64,000 nt of DNA from Rhodanobacter sp. FW104-R8 (lineage in GTDB: Bacteria > Pseudomonadota > Gammaproteobacteria > Xanthomonadales > Rhodanobacteraceae): contig NZ_LVJR01000021.1 of the NCBI RefSeq assembly GCF_001617365.1, positions 35,309 to 99,308 of the forward strand, given 5' to 3'. The position numbers and the translations under genes are program-made. Under the pieces are notes generated by a model, which searched no databases, had not been told where the DNA came from, and was given only the letters and a program-made list of their open reading frames with translations. Position 1 is the stretch's first letter. Each line of letters begins with the position of its first letter. Positions 9,084 through 23,907 of this stretch are shown here, piece after piece.

Positions 9084-10249
9084 GCAAGCCTCTGCGATGC
9101 CTGCCGCCGCTGCTGCTGTCGATCCTGCTTGGCGCATGTGCCAGCATGCCTTCACCCAGGAACCCTGCGGTTGAGGGCCCGCCCGCAACACCCGCCGCCG
9201 AACCGGCCGCCAGGTCCGTCATCGACAAGCCCGCACCGGCACCGCAGGCCGACATCTGGGAGCGACTGCGAGGCAGCTTCGCCATGGCCGACTGCAATGC
9301 CGATCCCGCGATCATGGCCTGGGCCTCGCGTTATACGCGCAACCCGAAGCAGTTCGAGAACCAATTGCAGGCAGTCTTGCCGCGCCTGGCCTACGTGCAA
9401 CAAGTGGCCGACCAGTACGACGTCGCCGGTGAATTCGTGCTGCTGCCCTGGGTGGAAAGCCATTTCCATCCTGCTCCAACCGGCAAGCGGCACCGATCGG
9501 CCGGCATGTGGCAGCTGATGCCGGTAACTGCCGGCGCCATGGGCTTGCGCGTGGACGGCCGTTATGACGGCCGCCTCGACGTTCCGGCCGCTACCCACGC
9601 AGTGATGAAATTGCTGGAGCGGTACCACGACCAGTTCCATGACTGGCGCGTGGCGGACTATGCCTACAACGCCGGGGAATTCAGCGTGCGCAGGATCATC
9701 CGCAGCCACGGCATGCCGGCGGAGCGGCCGGTGATCCCGGACTGGCCGGTACGCAGGGTGACCCGCGAGCATCTGACCAAGCTGCTGGCCATGGCCTGTG
9801 TGGTGCGCGAGCCGGAGCGCTTCAATGTCAGCCTGCCGAGCCTGACGGGCGAGGAACATCTGGTGAAGATGACCATTTCCCACTCCATGCCGATCACGCA
9901 GGCCGCCGACCACGCCGGCATGCCGGCGGATGCGCTGAAGCAGCTCAACCCGGCGTTCCGCGGCAACATGATCGACGCCGGTGCGGCCTCCTACCTGCTG
10001 CTGCCCGCCAGCCATGCCCAGCAATTCCGCGAGGCCATGCCGGCGCAAGCCGGCGACGCCTCCAGCGGCGGCAAAAGCCCTGCGGGTGCGCAAGCGGCGC
10101 CAAGAACCCATACCGTCAAGCGTGGCGACAGCCTGTGGCAGATCGCACGCGACTATGCGGTGGATGTCAGTCAGTTGCAGCGCTGGAACCAGTTGCAGGG
10201 ACAAGCGCTCAAGCCCGGCCAGGTGTTGCAGGTCAGCGCGACAAACTGA
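9080..10249 (+). CDS. mltD: Membrane-bound lytic murein transglycosylase D
   Basis: A 389-residue lipoprotein. The signal peptide ends in the lipobox LLGAC, so it is anchored on the periplasmic side of the outer membrane. The SLT domain has the catalytic Glu in LLPWVESHFHP, followed by SAGMWQLMPVTAGAMGL and YNAGE. A single LysM repeat (HTVKRGDSLWQIARDYAV) closes the protein; E. coli MltD has two. It cleaves murein glycan strands to 1,6-anhydromuropeptides. It is translationally coupled to gloB and transcribed towards ppiD. Confidence 0.93.
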   Translation: MSKPLRCLPPLLLSILLGACASMPSPRNPAVEGPPATPAAEPAARSVIDKPAPAPQADIWERLRGSFAMADCNADPAIMAWASRYTRNPKQFENQLQAVLPRLAYVQQVADQYDVAGEFVLLPWVESHFHPAPTGKRHRSAGMWQLMPVTAGAMGLRVDGRYDGRLDVPAATHAVMKLLERYHDQFHDWRVADYAYNAGEFSVRRIIRSHGMPAERPVIPDWPVRRVTREHLTKLLAMACVVREPERFNVSLPSLTGEEHLVKMTISHSMPITQAADHAGMPADALKQLNPAFRGNMIDAGAASYLLLPASHAQQFREAMPAQAGDASSGGKSPAGAQAAPRTHTVKRGDSLWQIARDYAVDVSQLQRWNQLQGQALKPGQVLQVSATN

Positions 10250-10268
10250 TCCCGCGCCCGTGCACGAA

Positions 10269-10296
10269 CGAAGGGGCGGCCATGGCCGCCCCTTCG
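10269..10296. terminator. Bidirectional terminator between mltD and ppiD
   Basis: CGAAGGGGCGGC and GCCGCCCCTTCG pair around CATG. The stem serves both convergent genes; the T-tract is short on the right side (TTTG). The core GGCGGCCATGGCCGCC recurs in other gene ends of the window. Confidence 0.75.
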
Positions 10297-10322
10297 TTTG
10301 CCAAGCCGACGCCGCGGAATGC

Positions 10323-12224
10323 CTACATCAGCTTCTCATTGACCTTGATCTCGGTCTTGGTCTTCAGCTGGCTGATCAGCTCGCGCGTCGCCTCGTAGCC
10401 ATAGGCCTGGGTCATCTGCTGGTGCAGGACGTCACGCTGTTCCGCCGGCACCTTGGACAGGTCGCCGTCCTGCACCTTGTCCACGGCCAGCAGCACATAG
10501 CTGCCGTCCTGCATGTCCACCACGGCGTATTGCGGCTTGCCCGCCGCGGGATGCGGCAACAGGAACGCCTGCGTCAGCAGCGGCGCCGGCATCTGGCCGT
10601 GGCGAACCACTTCGTTAGCCGTGGTGACGTCGGCATTCAGCGACTTCGCCACGTCCGCGATCGACTCGCCCTTGCGCAGGCGCGCCAGCGCTTCATCCGC
10701 CTGCTTCTTCTCGACGGCGGCGACGCGCTCGTCGATGATCTTCTGCCGCACGTCGTTGCGGACCTCGGCCAACGGCTTGACCACCGCCGGCACGTGCTGG
10801 TCGACGTGGATCACCACCGAGTGGCTGTTGCCCAGATCGATCAGGTTGGAGTTGTTGCCCTGTACCAGCACGTCGTCGCCGAAGGCAGCGGCAACCACCT
10901 TAGGATTCGCCGCCAGGCCTTCGCCGCCCTTGCGCGAGAACAGCGCGGTGGTCTTGATCGGCAGCTTCAGTGCCACCGAGGCCGGCTCCAACGAGGTCGG
11001 ATTCTGGTAGGTGTTGTCGGACATCTTGCCGGCGACTTCGTTGTACGTGCGGTCGCGTTCGGCAGCCGTGGCTTCCTTCACCAGCTGGTCGCGCACTTCC
11101 TCGAACGGCTTGGATTCGCCGCTGCGTACGTCGCGCAACCAGATGATGTGATAGCCGTCCGACGACAGCACCGGCTTGGAGATCTGGTCCTTCTGCAGGG
11201 CGAACAACGCGGAGTCGAAGGCCGCGCTGGTCACGCCTTTTTCCAGCCAGCCGAGGTCGCCACCCTGGCGCCGCGAGCCGAGATCCTGCGAATCCTGCTC
11301 GGCCAGTTTGGCGAAGTTGCCCGGATTGATTTCCGCCGCGATCTTCTCGGCCTTGGCCAGCGCGGCCTTCTGCTGCTCCGGCGTGGCATTGGCCGGCACG
11401 TCGATCAGGATGTGAGAGGCGAGCCGCTGTTCCGGCTGCACGAAACGCTGCTTTTCGCTCGCGTAGCGCTTCTTCAGTTCCGCGTCATCCGGTGCGGCCG
11501 CCAGCGGCAGCTCGGCGCCGTTGACCTCGATGTACTTCACCGAGACCTGCTCAGGCTTCATGTAGTCAGCCTGGTGCGCCTTGTACCAGGCCTCGATCTC
11601 GGCATCGCCGACCGCGCTGTCGGCCAGTGCGGGGCGCGGCAGCTGGAAATAGCGCAGGTCGCGGCGCTGGGTCAGCAAACCAAGGAAGCGGTCAATCTGC
11701 ACGGCATCGACGATGGTGCTGTCGTTGATCGCCGACGGCAGCAACTGGACGGCCAGCGACGAGCGGACCTCGTCCTCGAACATCCCCGGCGTCTTGCGCT
11801 GGCTGGCCAGCCAGGCGCGGTAGCTGGTGCCGTCGAACCGGCCGTTGAGCTGGAACGCAGGGATCGAGGCGATGTAGTCGCGCATGGCCAGATCCGACAC
11901 CCGCAGCCCCCAGTCGGCGTTGGCCTGCAGCAGCAGCTGCTCGTCGATCATCCCGTCCAGGATGCGATGCTTGGTCTCGGGCTTCTCGAACATGCTGGAA
12001 TCGAAATGCTCGCCCTGCTCGGCGCTGGCTTGCTGCCGCAGCTGGTTGACCCGGTCCTGGAATGCGCGCTGGTCGATATCGTGCTTGCCGACCTTCGCCA
12101 CGTACGAGCTGTCGCGCGACGTGAAGTAACTTTCCATGCCGAACAGCGACATCGCCAGAACAGCGAGACCCAGAACAATGATGGACGGCCATCCGTGCAT
12201 CTTGTTTCGCATTGCCTGCAGCAT
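10323..12224 (-). CDS. ppiD: Periplasmic folding chaperone / peptidyl-prolyl isomerase PpiD (SurA N-terminal domain)
   Basis: The protein has 633 residues from the ATG at 12222-12224 (preceded by GGGAAG); a second ATG at 12212 is possible. One N-terminal membrane helix (about 12-33, WPSIIVLGLAVLAMSLFGM) anchors a periplasmic chaperone. It is followed by a SurA_N_3-type region and a parvulin domain near 263-370 (RLASHILIDVPAN to DGYHIIWLRDVRSGE). It acts at the Sec translocon exit on outer-membrane protein folding. It is the last gene of the lon-hup-tRNA-ppiD block, the usual gammaproteobacterial order. Confidence 0.95.
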   Translation of the reverse strand: MLQAMRNKMHGWPSIIVLGLAVLAMSLFGMESYFTSRDSSYVAKVGKHDIDQRAFQDRVNQLRQQASAEQGEHFDSSMFEKPETKHRILDGMIDEQLLLQANADWGLRVSDLAMRDYIASIPAFQLNGRFDGTSYRAWLASQRKTPGMFEDEVRSSLAVQLLPSAINDSTIVDAVQIDRFLGLLTQRRDLRYFQLPRPALADSAVGDAEIEAWYKAHQADYMKPEQVSVKYIEVNGAELPLAAAPDDAELKKRYASEKQRFVQPEQRLASHILIDVPANATPEQQKAALAKAEKIAAEINPGNFAKLAEQDSQDLGSRRQGGDLGWLEKGVTSAAFDSALFALQKDQISKPVLSSDGYHIIWLRDVRSGESKPFEEVRDQLVKEATAAERDRTYNEVAGKMSDNTYQNPTSLEPASVALKLPIKTTALFSRKGGEGLAANPKVVAAAFGDDVLVQGNNSNLIDLGNSHSVVIHVDQHVPAVVKPLAEVRNDVRQKIIDERVAAVEKKQADEALARLRKGESIADVAKSLNADVTTANEVVRHGQMPAPLLTQAFLLPHPAAGKPQYAVVDMQDGSYVLLAVDKVQDGDLSKVPAEQRDVLHQQMTQAYGYEATRELISQLKTKTEIKVNEKLM

Positions 12225-12374
12225 TGAAATCTTCCCGCAAGATGGTGAAGCCGCATGAAGCGCGTGGCGCGCGGATGGCAGATGCCGCCGCGCCGGCCTG
12301 CATCCCGCCGATGCACGACACGGACACGCGCCGCTCAAATGACAAGGGCGCCACTCGGGCGCCCTTGCGAACTG

Positions 12375-12451
12375 TGGCGGAGTGGACGGGACTCGAACCC
12401 GCGACCTCCGGCGTGACAGGCCAGCATTCTAACCGACTGAACTACCACTCC
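12375..12451 (-). tRNA. tRNA-Asp (GTC), copy 2
   Basis: A 77-base gene identical to the copy at 988-1064, including the AAATGC just before it. Anticodon GTC, CCA encoded. It follows tRNA-Val on the minus strand. Confidence 0.96.
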
Positions 12452-12460
12452 GCATTTTTC

Positions 12461-12535
12461 TGGTGGGTGCTGTAGGGATCGAACCTACGACCATCGCCTT
12501 GTAAGGGCGGCGCTCTACCGCTGAGCTAAGCACCC
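12461..12535 (-). tRNA. tRNA-Val (TAC)
   Basis: A 75-base cloverleaf with acceptor GGGTGCT/AGCACCC, anticodon stem CGCCC/GGGCG, anticodon TAC and encoded CCA. It starts 19 bases past the hup stop codon with no promoter visible in between, so it is probably processed from the hup transcript. Confidence 0.94.
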
Positions 12536-12554
12536 GAAACCAAGCGTTAGCCGC

Positions 12555-12827
12555 TTAGTTTAGGGCATCCTTGAGGGTCTTGCCAGCCTTGAACGCAGGC
12601 ACTTTCGAGGCCTTGATCTTGATCGCTTCGTTGGTGCGCGGATTGCGGCCGGTACGCGCGGCGCGCTTGCGCACAGTGAACGTGCCGAAGCCAACCACCG
12701 AGACATCCTCGCCCTTCTTCAACGACTTCTGCACGGTTTCGAAGAAGGCTTCGAGCGCGCGGCCCGCATCGGCCTTGGTCAGCTCGGCCTTCTCGGCGAT
12801 GGCATTGATCAGATCGGTTTTGTTCAT
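12555..12827 (-). CDS. hup: HU family DNA-binding protein
   Basis: The protein has 90 residues, the standard HU length, from [21 protein letters not shown] to [16 protein letters not shown]. The beta-arm signature [20 protein letters not shown] is present. It binds and bends DNA non-specifically as a nucleoid protein. It lies downstream of lon as in E. coli hupB and has its own promoter at 12976-13005. Confidence 0.96.
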   Translation of the reverse strand: MNKTDLINAIAEKAELTKADAGRALEAFFETVQKSLKKGEDVSVVGFGTFTVRKRAARTGRNPRTNEAIKIKASKVPAFKAGKTLKDALN

Positions 12828-12975
12828 TGAAAAACTCCCTTGTTCGATTTCGCCTGACGCAGTCGTCCGTGAGGACGAGACAACGACGGCATGGATGGCT
12901 GGCTCGAGACTAACGCCGTAACGCAACCCCGCATCGCTGCGCTGAATGAAGTAACGCCGGGACTGCGGTATCGCC

Positions 12976-13005
12976 TTTATACCAGTGCCCTGCCGGAATC
13001 CGCAA
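12976..13005 (-). promoter_or_regulatory. Sigma-70 promoter of hup
   Basis: On the minus strand TTGCGG (13000-13005) and TATAAA (12976-12981) are 18 bases apart. The start would lie about 140 bases before the hup ATG, giving a long leader. Of the 348-base lon-hup gap (12828-13175), this promoter and the lon terminator hairpin are the recognisable parts. Confidence 0.6.
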
Positions 13006-13113
13006 CACAAGCCACAGCAACGTTTCCGGAAGATTCGCGGCCCGCGAAACCGCTTGCAAAACAGGTGCCGGAAGACTAGGGCGAAACTTCGCCGACCCGC
13101 GGCGAAAACGGCA

Positions 13114-13143
13114 GAACCTGCCCTGCCGGAGCAGGACAGGTTC
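13114..13143 (-). terminator. Terminator hairpin after lon
   Basis: GAACCTGCCCTGC pairs with GCAGGACAGGTTC (one mismatch) around CGGA. On the minus strand it is followed after a few bases by GTTTTC. It lies 33 bases beyond the lon stop codon. Confidence 0.65.
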
Positions 13144-13175
13144 ATGCGGATGCGGCAAGGAACGATCCGACCGGA

Positions 13176-15650
<2,475 letters not shown>

Positions 15651-15763
15651 GGGGAAAGGGGTCCCTCGGGATTCGGATCTGGGTGCATCCCGACACTGCG
15701 CCGGGCGTTTCAACTCGTCAAGTGGAGGCGGCCGGAGGCCGACTCAAGGCATGCGGACCGCCG

Positions 15764-15799
15764 AAAACAAAACGGCCCCGGCAAATCCGCCGGAGCCGT
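15764..15799 (-). terminator. Intrinsic terminator of clpX
   Basis: On the minus strand ACGGCTCCGGC and GCCGGGGCCGT (one mismatch) form a stem followed by TTTGTTTTCGG. The same TTTTGTTTTC tail follows the tRNA-Arg terminator at 20137-20165. Confidence 0.82.
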
Positions 15800-15825
15800 C
15801 GTTGCGACAGACCGAGTAAAAATCG

Positions 15826-17118
<1,293 letters not shown>

Positions 17119-17154
17119 ACTTTCGATCCCGCTGGTAAATCTGTGTGCGCCGCG

Positions 17155-17163
17155 AGAATAGCA
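17155..17163 (-). promoter_or_regulatory. Possible extended -10 promoter for clpX
   Basis: On the minus strand TGCTATTCT reads as an extended -10 element (TGn + TATTCT) 37 bases before the clpX ATG. No good -35 hexamer is seen at 17 bases. A hairpin (GCGCCTGC/GCAGGCGC, 17173-17190) lies between it and clpP and could be a weak clpP terminator. Confidence 0.35.
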
Positions 17164-17227
17164 CAGGGCCCCGCGCCTGCCTGCAGGCGCAGAGCCCATC
17201 CCGCGACCCTGGGGTTCAGCCCGGAAA

Positions 17228-17857
17228 TCAGGCCGATTTCACCGTTTCGCCGGCCCGTTTGTCGAGCACCTCGTCGATCAGCCCGTAAGCCTTGGCGTCG
17301 ACCGGACTCATGAAACGGTCGCGTTCCATGTCCGCCTCGATCTTCTCCAGCGGCTGGCCGGTATGCTGGACGTACAGCTTGTTCAGGCGTTCGCGGATAT
17401 ACAGGATCTCGCGCGCCTGGATCTCGATGTCGGTGGCCTGGCCCTGCGCGCCGCCCGAAGGCTGGTGGATCATGATGCGCGAGTTCGGCAGGGCGAAACG
17501 CTTGCCCTTGGCGCCTGCCATCAACAGGAACGAGCCCATGCTGCAAGCCTGGCCGATGCACATCGTGCTGACGTTCGGCTTGATGAACTGCATGGTATCG
17601 TAGATCGCCAGACCAGCCGTGACCGCGCCGCCGGGACTGTTGATGTAGAAGTTGATGTCCTTGTCCGGGTTCTCCGACTCCAGGAACAGCATCTGCGCAA
17701 CGATCAGGTTGGCGACCTGATCGTTGACCTCGCCCACCAGGAAGATCACCCGCTCCTTCAACAGGCGCGAGTAGATGTCGTAAGAGCGCTCGCCGCGAGC
17801 GGTCTGCTCGACGACCATCGGTACCAAATTGAGGTTCTGGATCGGATCCATGGCCAT
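17228..17857 (-). CDS. clpP: ATP-dependent Clp protease proteolytic subunit ClpP
   Basis: The protein has 209 residues from the ATG at 17855-17857; a second in-frame ATG at 17851 (MDPIQNLN) is a plausible alternative. The serine protease triad is visible: Ser in GQACSMGSF, His in [10 protein letters not shown], Asp in [10 protein letters not shown] short N-terminal propeptide is expected to be removed. It forms the tetradecameric barrel used by ClpX. tig ends 38 bases upstream. Confidence 0.97.
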   Translation of the reverse strand: MAMDPIQNLNLVPMVVEQTARGERSYDIYSRLLKERVIFLVGEVNDQVANLIVAQMLFLESENPDKDINFYINSPGGAVTAGLAIYDTMQFIKPNVSTMCIGQACSMGSFLLMAGAKGKRFALPNSRIMIHQPSGGAQGQATDIEIQAREILYIRERLNKLYVQHTGQPLEKIEADMERDRFMSPVDAKAYGLIDEVLDKRAGETVKSA

Positions 17858-17895
17858 GTTTGCAGCTCTCCGCTTGATGGGCCTGGCGAAATCGC

Positions 17896-19188
17896 TCAGG
17901 CGTTGACCGGGCGCATCACGTCGTCGAAGCTCAGGTCCAGCTGGTTGGTCCTGGCATGTTCCGCCACCCACTCTGCCACCTGGTCTTCCATCACGCGATT
18001 CTGCAGCCCGGACATCAGTTGGGGGTCGCCGTTGTAGAGTTCAATGACCTTCTCCGGCTCCTCGTAGGTCGAGGCGATCGCCGCCAGCTGCTCGGCCACG
18101 CGCTTGCGGTCGATCTTGATCTCGCGCTTGCGGGCGATTTCGCCCATCAGCAGGCCGGCGATCACCCGCTTGCGCGCGATCGGCATCGCCGCATCGATCA
18201 GCTGCGGGGGCGGCTGCTGGCCCTGCGGCACGCTGCCGGCGGCCAGGTTGCGCGCCTCGGACTGCACCATCAGCCGCGGCACGTCCAGCCCGGTGTGCGC
18301 GTCGGCCAGCTTCTCGGCCACCTCGGACTTCAGGCGACCCATCAGCGCCGCCTTCAACTCGCGCTCGAGGTTCGCACGCACTTCCTTGCGGAACGCCTCC
18401 AGGTCGCCGTCGGCAATGCCGAACAGCTTGGCGAACTCGGCATCGACCGCCGGCAGCTTCGGCTCCTGCACCTTGATGATCCGGAAACCGACCTTGGCGG
18501 TCTTGCCTGCCAGCTGCTCGTTGCGGAAATCCTCCGGGAAGGCGATCTCGGCATCGAAATCGTCCCCGGCCTGGCGACCTGCCAGTGCCTCGTCGAGCGC
18601 CTTGAACAGGGTCCCCGAACCCAGCACGCTCCCCGCACGCTCCAGGCCCTCGGCCGGGAAGCGGTAGTCGCCGGCTTCGGCCGAGTACTCGAACATCACG
18701 AAATCGCCCTCGACCGAAGCGCGGTCCACTTCATCGAAGCTGCGGCGCTGCTGGCGCAGGGTTTCCAGCATCTTGTCGATGTCGGCATCGGTCACCACCG
18801 CCACCGGGCGGGTGATCTCGAGGCCGGCGACGTCGATCTCGGGGAACTCCGGCATGATCTCGAACGTCGCGGTGTAGGCGATCTCGCCGTTCTCCGGCTT
18901 GCCGGTGGTGTCGATCGCCGGATTCGCGATCGGCTGCAGCTTCTCCTGCTGCACCGCCTCGCGCAGCGTGCTGCCGATCAACTCGGACAGCACCTCGCCC
19001 CGCACCTGGTCGCCGAAACGCTGCTTGATCACCGTCGTCGGCACCTTGCCCGGGCGGAAGCCCTTCAGGCGCACCGTGCGGCCCATCTCCGCAATGCGCG
19101 CGCTCACCTGCGTCTCGAACCGCTCCGCCGGAAACTTCACCGTGAGCTTGCGCTCGAGCGTGCCGATGTTCTCAACCGAAACCTGCAT
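17896..19188 (-). CDS. tig: Trigger factor (ribosome-associated chaperone)
   Basis: The protein has 430 residues from the ATG at 19186-19188 ([17 protein letters not shown]). The N-terminal ribosome-binding domain carries the signature GFRPGKVP. A central FKBP-type PPIase domain (around 160-240) and a helical C-terminal arm domain follow. It binds nascent chains near ribosomal protein L23. It is first in the tig-clpP-clpX row; tRNA-Leu lies just upstream on the same strand. Confidence 0.96.
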   Translation of the reverse strand: MQVSVENIGTLERKLTVKFPAERFETQVSARIAEMGRTVRLKGFRPGKVPTTVIKQRFGDQVRGEVLSELIGSTLREAVQQEKLQPIANPAIDTTGKPENGEIAYTATFEIMPEFPEIDVAGLEITRPVAVVTDADIDKMLETLRQQRRSFDEVDRASVEGDFVMFEYSAEAGDYRFPAEGLERAGSVLGSGTLFKALDEALAGRQAGDDFDAEIAFPEDFRNEQLAGKTAKVGFRIIKVQEPKLPAVDAEFAKLFGIADGDLEAFRKEVRANLERELKAALMGRLKSEVAEKLADAHTGLDVPRLMVQSEARNLAAGSVPQGQQPPPQLIDAAMPIARKRVIAGLLMGEIARKREIKIDRKRVAEQLAAIASTYEEPEKVIELYNGDPQLMSGLQNRVMEDQVAEWVAEHARTNQLDLSFDDVMRPVNA

Positions 19189-19280
19189 GACGTCTCCTGG
19201 TACTACCTGATGTTGTGGGCCCGCCACAGGGGCCCTGGCGACAACGGTCGCCTGCAAAAACTAAGGAAACCAGCGGGACA

Positions 19281-19366
<86 letters not shown>

Positions 19367-19600
19367 TCGCCATCCCCGCCAGACGTACGTAACTACAGGA
19401 TTCTCAACCCGATTGCCACCTGCCGGGAAAATCCGGCAGTGGCCCGGCCCTGTCGGTCGCGCCCGTCTAAGTCGATGATTCCCTTATACGAAAGCGGACC
19501 ATTTTACGGTCGCCCCACCGTGCAGCACAAGCGCATGGCCAAGGCCGTCGCACACGCTCCGGACTGCAGCGGGGCGCCGTCGTGCCACGCGGCGCAAAAA

Positions 19601-19634
19601 GCAAAACGCCGATCGCATGCGATCGGCGTTTTGC
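19601..19634. terminator. Perfect palindromic terminator after tRNA-Lys
   Basis: A perfect 34-base inverted repeat: GCAAAACGCCGATCGC, centre ATGC, then its exact complement ending in GTTTTGC. It lies 5 bases beyond the tRNA-Lys CCA end on the minus strand and closes the Pro-Arg-His-Lys operon. Confidence 0.85.
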
Positions 19635-19639
19635 CAGAT

Positions 19640-19715
<76 letters not shown>

Positions 19716-19735
19716 AGGAAACCTGGGTTTGAAAC

Positions 19736-19812
19736 TGGGGTGGATGATGGGATTCGAACCCACGACAACCGGAATCACAATCCGGGACTCTAACCAGCTG
19801 AGCTACATCCAC
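19736..19812 (-). tRNA. tRNA-His (GTG)
   Basis: A 77-base gene has acceptor GTGGATG/CATCCAC, anticodon GTG, discriminator C and encoded CCA. The base before position 1 is G, matching the extra G-1 of tRNA-His. Confidence 0.95.
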
Positions 19813-19825
19813 CATCGTTTGATAC

Positions 19826-19902
19826 TGGTGCGCCAGACAGGACTCGAACCTGCAACCGTCGGCTTAGAAGGCCGATGCTCTATCCGGTTGAGCTACAGGC
19901 GC
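19826..19902 (-). tRNA. tRNA-Arg (TCT)
   Basis: A 77-base gene begins GCGCCTG, with anticodon stem TCGGC/GCCGA, anticodon TCT and encoded CCA. Confidence 0.95.
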
Positions 19903-19926
19903 AGTCGCTGCAGCAGAACGTGTCGC

Positions 19927-20003
19927 TGGTCGGGGTAGAGGGATTCGAACCCCCGACTTTTGCGTCCCAAACGCAACGCTCTACCAGACTGAGCTATACC
20001 CCG
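19927..20003 (-). tRNA. tRNA-Pro (TGG)
   Basis: A 77-base gene has acceptor CGGGGTA/TACCCCG, anticodon stem TTGCG/CGCAA, anticodon TGG and encoded CCA. First gene of the Pro-Arg-His-Lys operon. Confidence 0.95.
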
Positions 20004-20039
20004 TTATCGAACCCCGACATGACCCGCCGGAGCCTTGGA

Positions 20040-20068
20040 ATGTTACGGGTGACACCTTGCCCAGTCAA
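20040..20068 (-). promoter_or_regulatory. Sigma-70 promoter of the tRNA Pro-Arg-His-Lys operon
   Basis: On the minus strand TTGACT (20063-20068) and TAACAT (20040-20045) are 17 bases apart, 36 bases before tRNA-Pro. Confidence 0.7.
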
Positions 20069-20136
20069 TCCGTATCGAAGCACACCTTGTGACACCGAAC
20101 CATCGTTTTCAACGCAAGGCAGCCATCACCTCCGTC

Positions 20137-20165
20137 GAAAACAAAACGGGGCGCATGCACCCCGT
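20137..20165 (-). terminator. Intrinsic terminator of tRNA-Arg (ACG)
   Basis: On the minus strand ACGGGG and CCCCGT pair around TGCATGCG, followed by TTTGTTTTCGAC. It separates the single tRNA-Arg gene from the four-tRNA operon. Confidence 0.82.
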
Positions 20166-20180
20166 CTCGCCGAATAAAAA

Positions 20181-20257
20181 TGGTGCGCCCGGAGAGATTC
20201 GAACTCCCGACCACCTAGTTCGTAGCCAGGTACTCTATCCAACTGAGCTACGGGCGC
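20181..20257 (-). tRNA. tRNA-Arg (ACG)
   Basis: A 77-base gene has acceptor GCGCCCG/CGGGCGC, anticodon stem CCTGG/CTAGG, anticodon ACG (A34 would become inosine) and encoded CCA. It stands alone between its own promoter and terminator. Confidence 0.96.
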
Positions 20258-20322
20258 ACTGAAAAACTTGTTTGCCGCTTCGCTTCGATGCTCGGCATCG
20301 AGGCGGTGAAGCAAGAAGCGGA

Positions 20323-20351
20323 ATTATTCAGACTCCATCCGCTTGCGTCAA
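20323..20351 (-). promoter_or_regulatory. Sigma-70 promoter of tRNA-Arg (ACG)
   Basis: On the minus strand TTGACG (20346-20351) and AATAAT (20323-20328) are 17 bases apart, about 65 bases before the tRNA gene. Confidence 0.7.
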
Positions 20352-20431
20352 CCCTTTTTGAAAAATTTCTTCATCGAGTTTCATCATGTCGTGCCGATAC
20401 CGGTCGAGCCGATGCCGACCGCCCATGTGCG

Positions 20432-20454
20432 GAGGGCGGCCCATGGCCGCCCTC
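20432..20454. terminator. GC-rich hairpin after ftsH
   Basis: GAGGGCGGCC pairs with GGCCGCCCTC around CAT, 38 bases beyond the ftsH stop codon. There is no T-tract, so termination efficiency is uncertain. The core resembles the hairpins at 10269-10296 and 23874-23891. Confidence 0.5.
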
Positions 20455-20491
20455 TTCCATCGTTGCATCAGGCAACAGCCTGGCCTACCGC

Positions 20492-22446
<1,955 letters not shown>

Positions 22447-22450
<4 letters not shown>

Positions 22451-23097
22451 GCACGGTTCTCGCCCGGATGCGCGACGGTTGGTTTGAACCCCACTGCCAG
22501 CGCGTACACCTCACGCGAACGTGCGCGAGAGGCCTTAGGTTTACGCATGGTTACGCGGGTGAAGTCCGCACGCAAGCTGCGCAAGTAATCATCAAAGCCG
22601 ACTCCCTGGAACAATTTGATCAGGAACGAGCCGCCCGGCCTGAGCCACTGCCGACTGAAATCCAGCGCCAGTTCGGCCAGGCCCATGGCCCGGATCTGGT
22701 CAGCCAGCGCCACTCCACTCATATTGGGGGCCATATCGCACAGCACAAGATCCACCCTGAGCCCTTCCAGGCGGGATTCCAGCTCGTGCAGCACGCTTTC
22801 TTCGCGGAAATCGCCCTGCAGGAAATCCACCCCGGCGATGCTCTGCATCGGCAGGATGTCCAGTGCGAACACCTTGCCGCTGTCGCCCAGCCGGTTGCGC
22901 ACCAGCTGCGACCAGCTGCCCGGCGCCGCGCCGAGGTCGACCACGTTGATGCCCGGCTTCAGCAGGCGGTCGCGCTCGATCAGTTCCTCCAGCTTGTACA
23001 CCGCACGCGAACGCTGGCCCTCGGCCTGGGCCTTCTTCACATATTCGTCATTGAAGTGTTCGCGCAGCCAGACTGCGCTGCTCTTGCTGCGGGCCAT
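22447..23097 (-). CDS. rlmE: 23S rRNA (uridine-2'-O-)-methyltransferase RlmE
   Basis: The protein has 216 residues from the ATG at 23095-23097 ([15 protein letters not shown]). The SAM-binding motif is [13 protein letters not shown]. The K-D-K-E catalytic set is seen in [26 protein letters not shown] and SREVYAL. It methylates U2552 in the 23S A-loop late in 50S assembly. It is divergent from yhbY, another 50S assembly factor. Confidence 0.96.
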
Positions 23098-23114
23098 GTC
23101 GTCACAGTCGCCGA

Positions 23115-23143
23115 TTGGGGAACGGGATGGCGCATGATACCCT
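23115..23143 (+). promoter_or_regulatory. Likely promoter of yhbY
   Basis: TTGGGG (23115-23120) and TACCCT (23138-23143) are 17 bases apart, 36 bases before the yhbY ATG. The -10 is only a fair match. Confidence 0.4.
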
Positions 23144-23178
23144 TTGCCGTTCATTTACCGTGAATCGAGCACCGCCGC

Positions 23179-23475
23179 ATGGCCCTTTCCCCCTCGCAGA
23201 TCCGCTACCTGCGCAGCCTCGCCCATGACCTGAGCCCGGTCATCCTGCTCGGCAACAAGGGCGCCAGCGAAGCCGTGGTGAAGGAACTGGGCCTGGCGCT
23301 GGAGATCCACGAACTGGTCAAGGTGAAGCTCTCCGGCGGCGACAAGGACGAGCGGCAGGCCCAGATCGACGTGCTGACCGCCGGCACCGGGGCCGAGCCG
23401 ATCCACCAGATCGGCCATGTCGTGGTGCTGTTCCGCCGCAACACCGACGAGCCGAAGATCGCCCTGCCACGCTGA
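23179..23475 (+). CDS. yhbY: Ribosome assembly RNA-binding protein YhbY (CRM domain)
   Basis: A 98-residue protein made of a single CRM domain with the GNKG loop (VILLGNKGASEAVVKEL). YhbY associates with pre-50S particles in E. coli. The start at 23179 gives the usual length. Its stop shares a base with the next start (TGATG), so the two genes are coupled. Confidence 0.93.
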   Translation: MALSPSQIRYLRSLAHDLSPVILLGNKGASEAVVKELGLALEIHELVKVKLSGGDKDERQAQIDVLTAGTGAEPIHQIGHVVVLFRRNTDEPKIALPR

Positions 23476-23843
23476 TGGACCTGTCGCTCGAACGTCCCGA
23501 GGGCTACCTCTACATACGCCGCGTCGGTGCGCGCGGCATCACCGTGATCGATCGCGAACTGGTCGCGAGCTTCCTGCTGACGCCCGACCAGGCGATCGAG
23601 GACTGGCCGGTGACCGCCGCCGGTACCTTGGACGCCGGCCATGTCGAGGCCCTGCTGGCGTTGCGGCCGGAACTGGTGATCCTGGGCACCGGCGAACGCC
23701 AGGTCTTCCCGGCAGCGGCGTTCATGGCGGGTTTCCTGCGCAAGGGCGTCGGTATCGAGGTCATGGACAACGCCGCTGCCGCACGCACCTACAACCTGCT
23801 CGCCGGCGAAGGGCGCCACGTGGTCGCCGCGTTCATTCTTTAG
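23475..23843 (+). CDS. Mth938-like domain-containing protein (DUF498)
   Basis: A 122-residue soluble protein with the MTH938/NDUFAF3 fold signature: LLTPDQAIEDWPV, LLALRPELVILGTGERQVFP and GVGIEVMDNAAAARTYNLLAGEGRHVVAAF. The bacterial function is unknown; the eukaryotic relative NDUFAF3 is a complex I assembly factor. It is translationally coupled to yhbY and converges on nlpD. Confidence 0.88.
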   Translation: MDLSLERPEGYLYIRRVGARGITVIDRELVASFLLTPDQAIEDWPVTAAGTLDAGHVEALLALRPELVILGTGERQVFPAAAFMAGFLRKGVGIEVMDNAAAARTYNLLAGEGRHVVAAFIL

Positions 23844-23873
23844 CGCTCGTCCCTGATCGCCAAAATCACACGG

Positions 23874-23891
23874 GCGGCCATCCATGGCCGC
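23874..23891. terminator. Short palindrome between convergent genes
   Basis: GCGGCCAT and ATGGCCGC flank CC, between the Mth938-like gene and nlpD. It lacks a T-tract; a role as a shared terminator is inferred from position. Confidence 0.45.
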
Positions 23892-23907
23892 ACTATTCAC
23901 AAAGAGC

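Noticed and set aside
15651..15760. Heat-shock (sigma-32) promoter for lon
   Set aside because: A CTTGAC/TTGAAAC stretch is present but no CCCCAT-like -10 at a proper distance.
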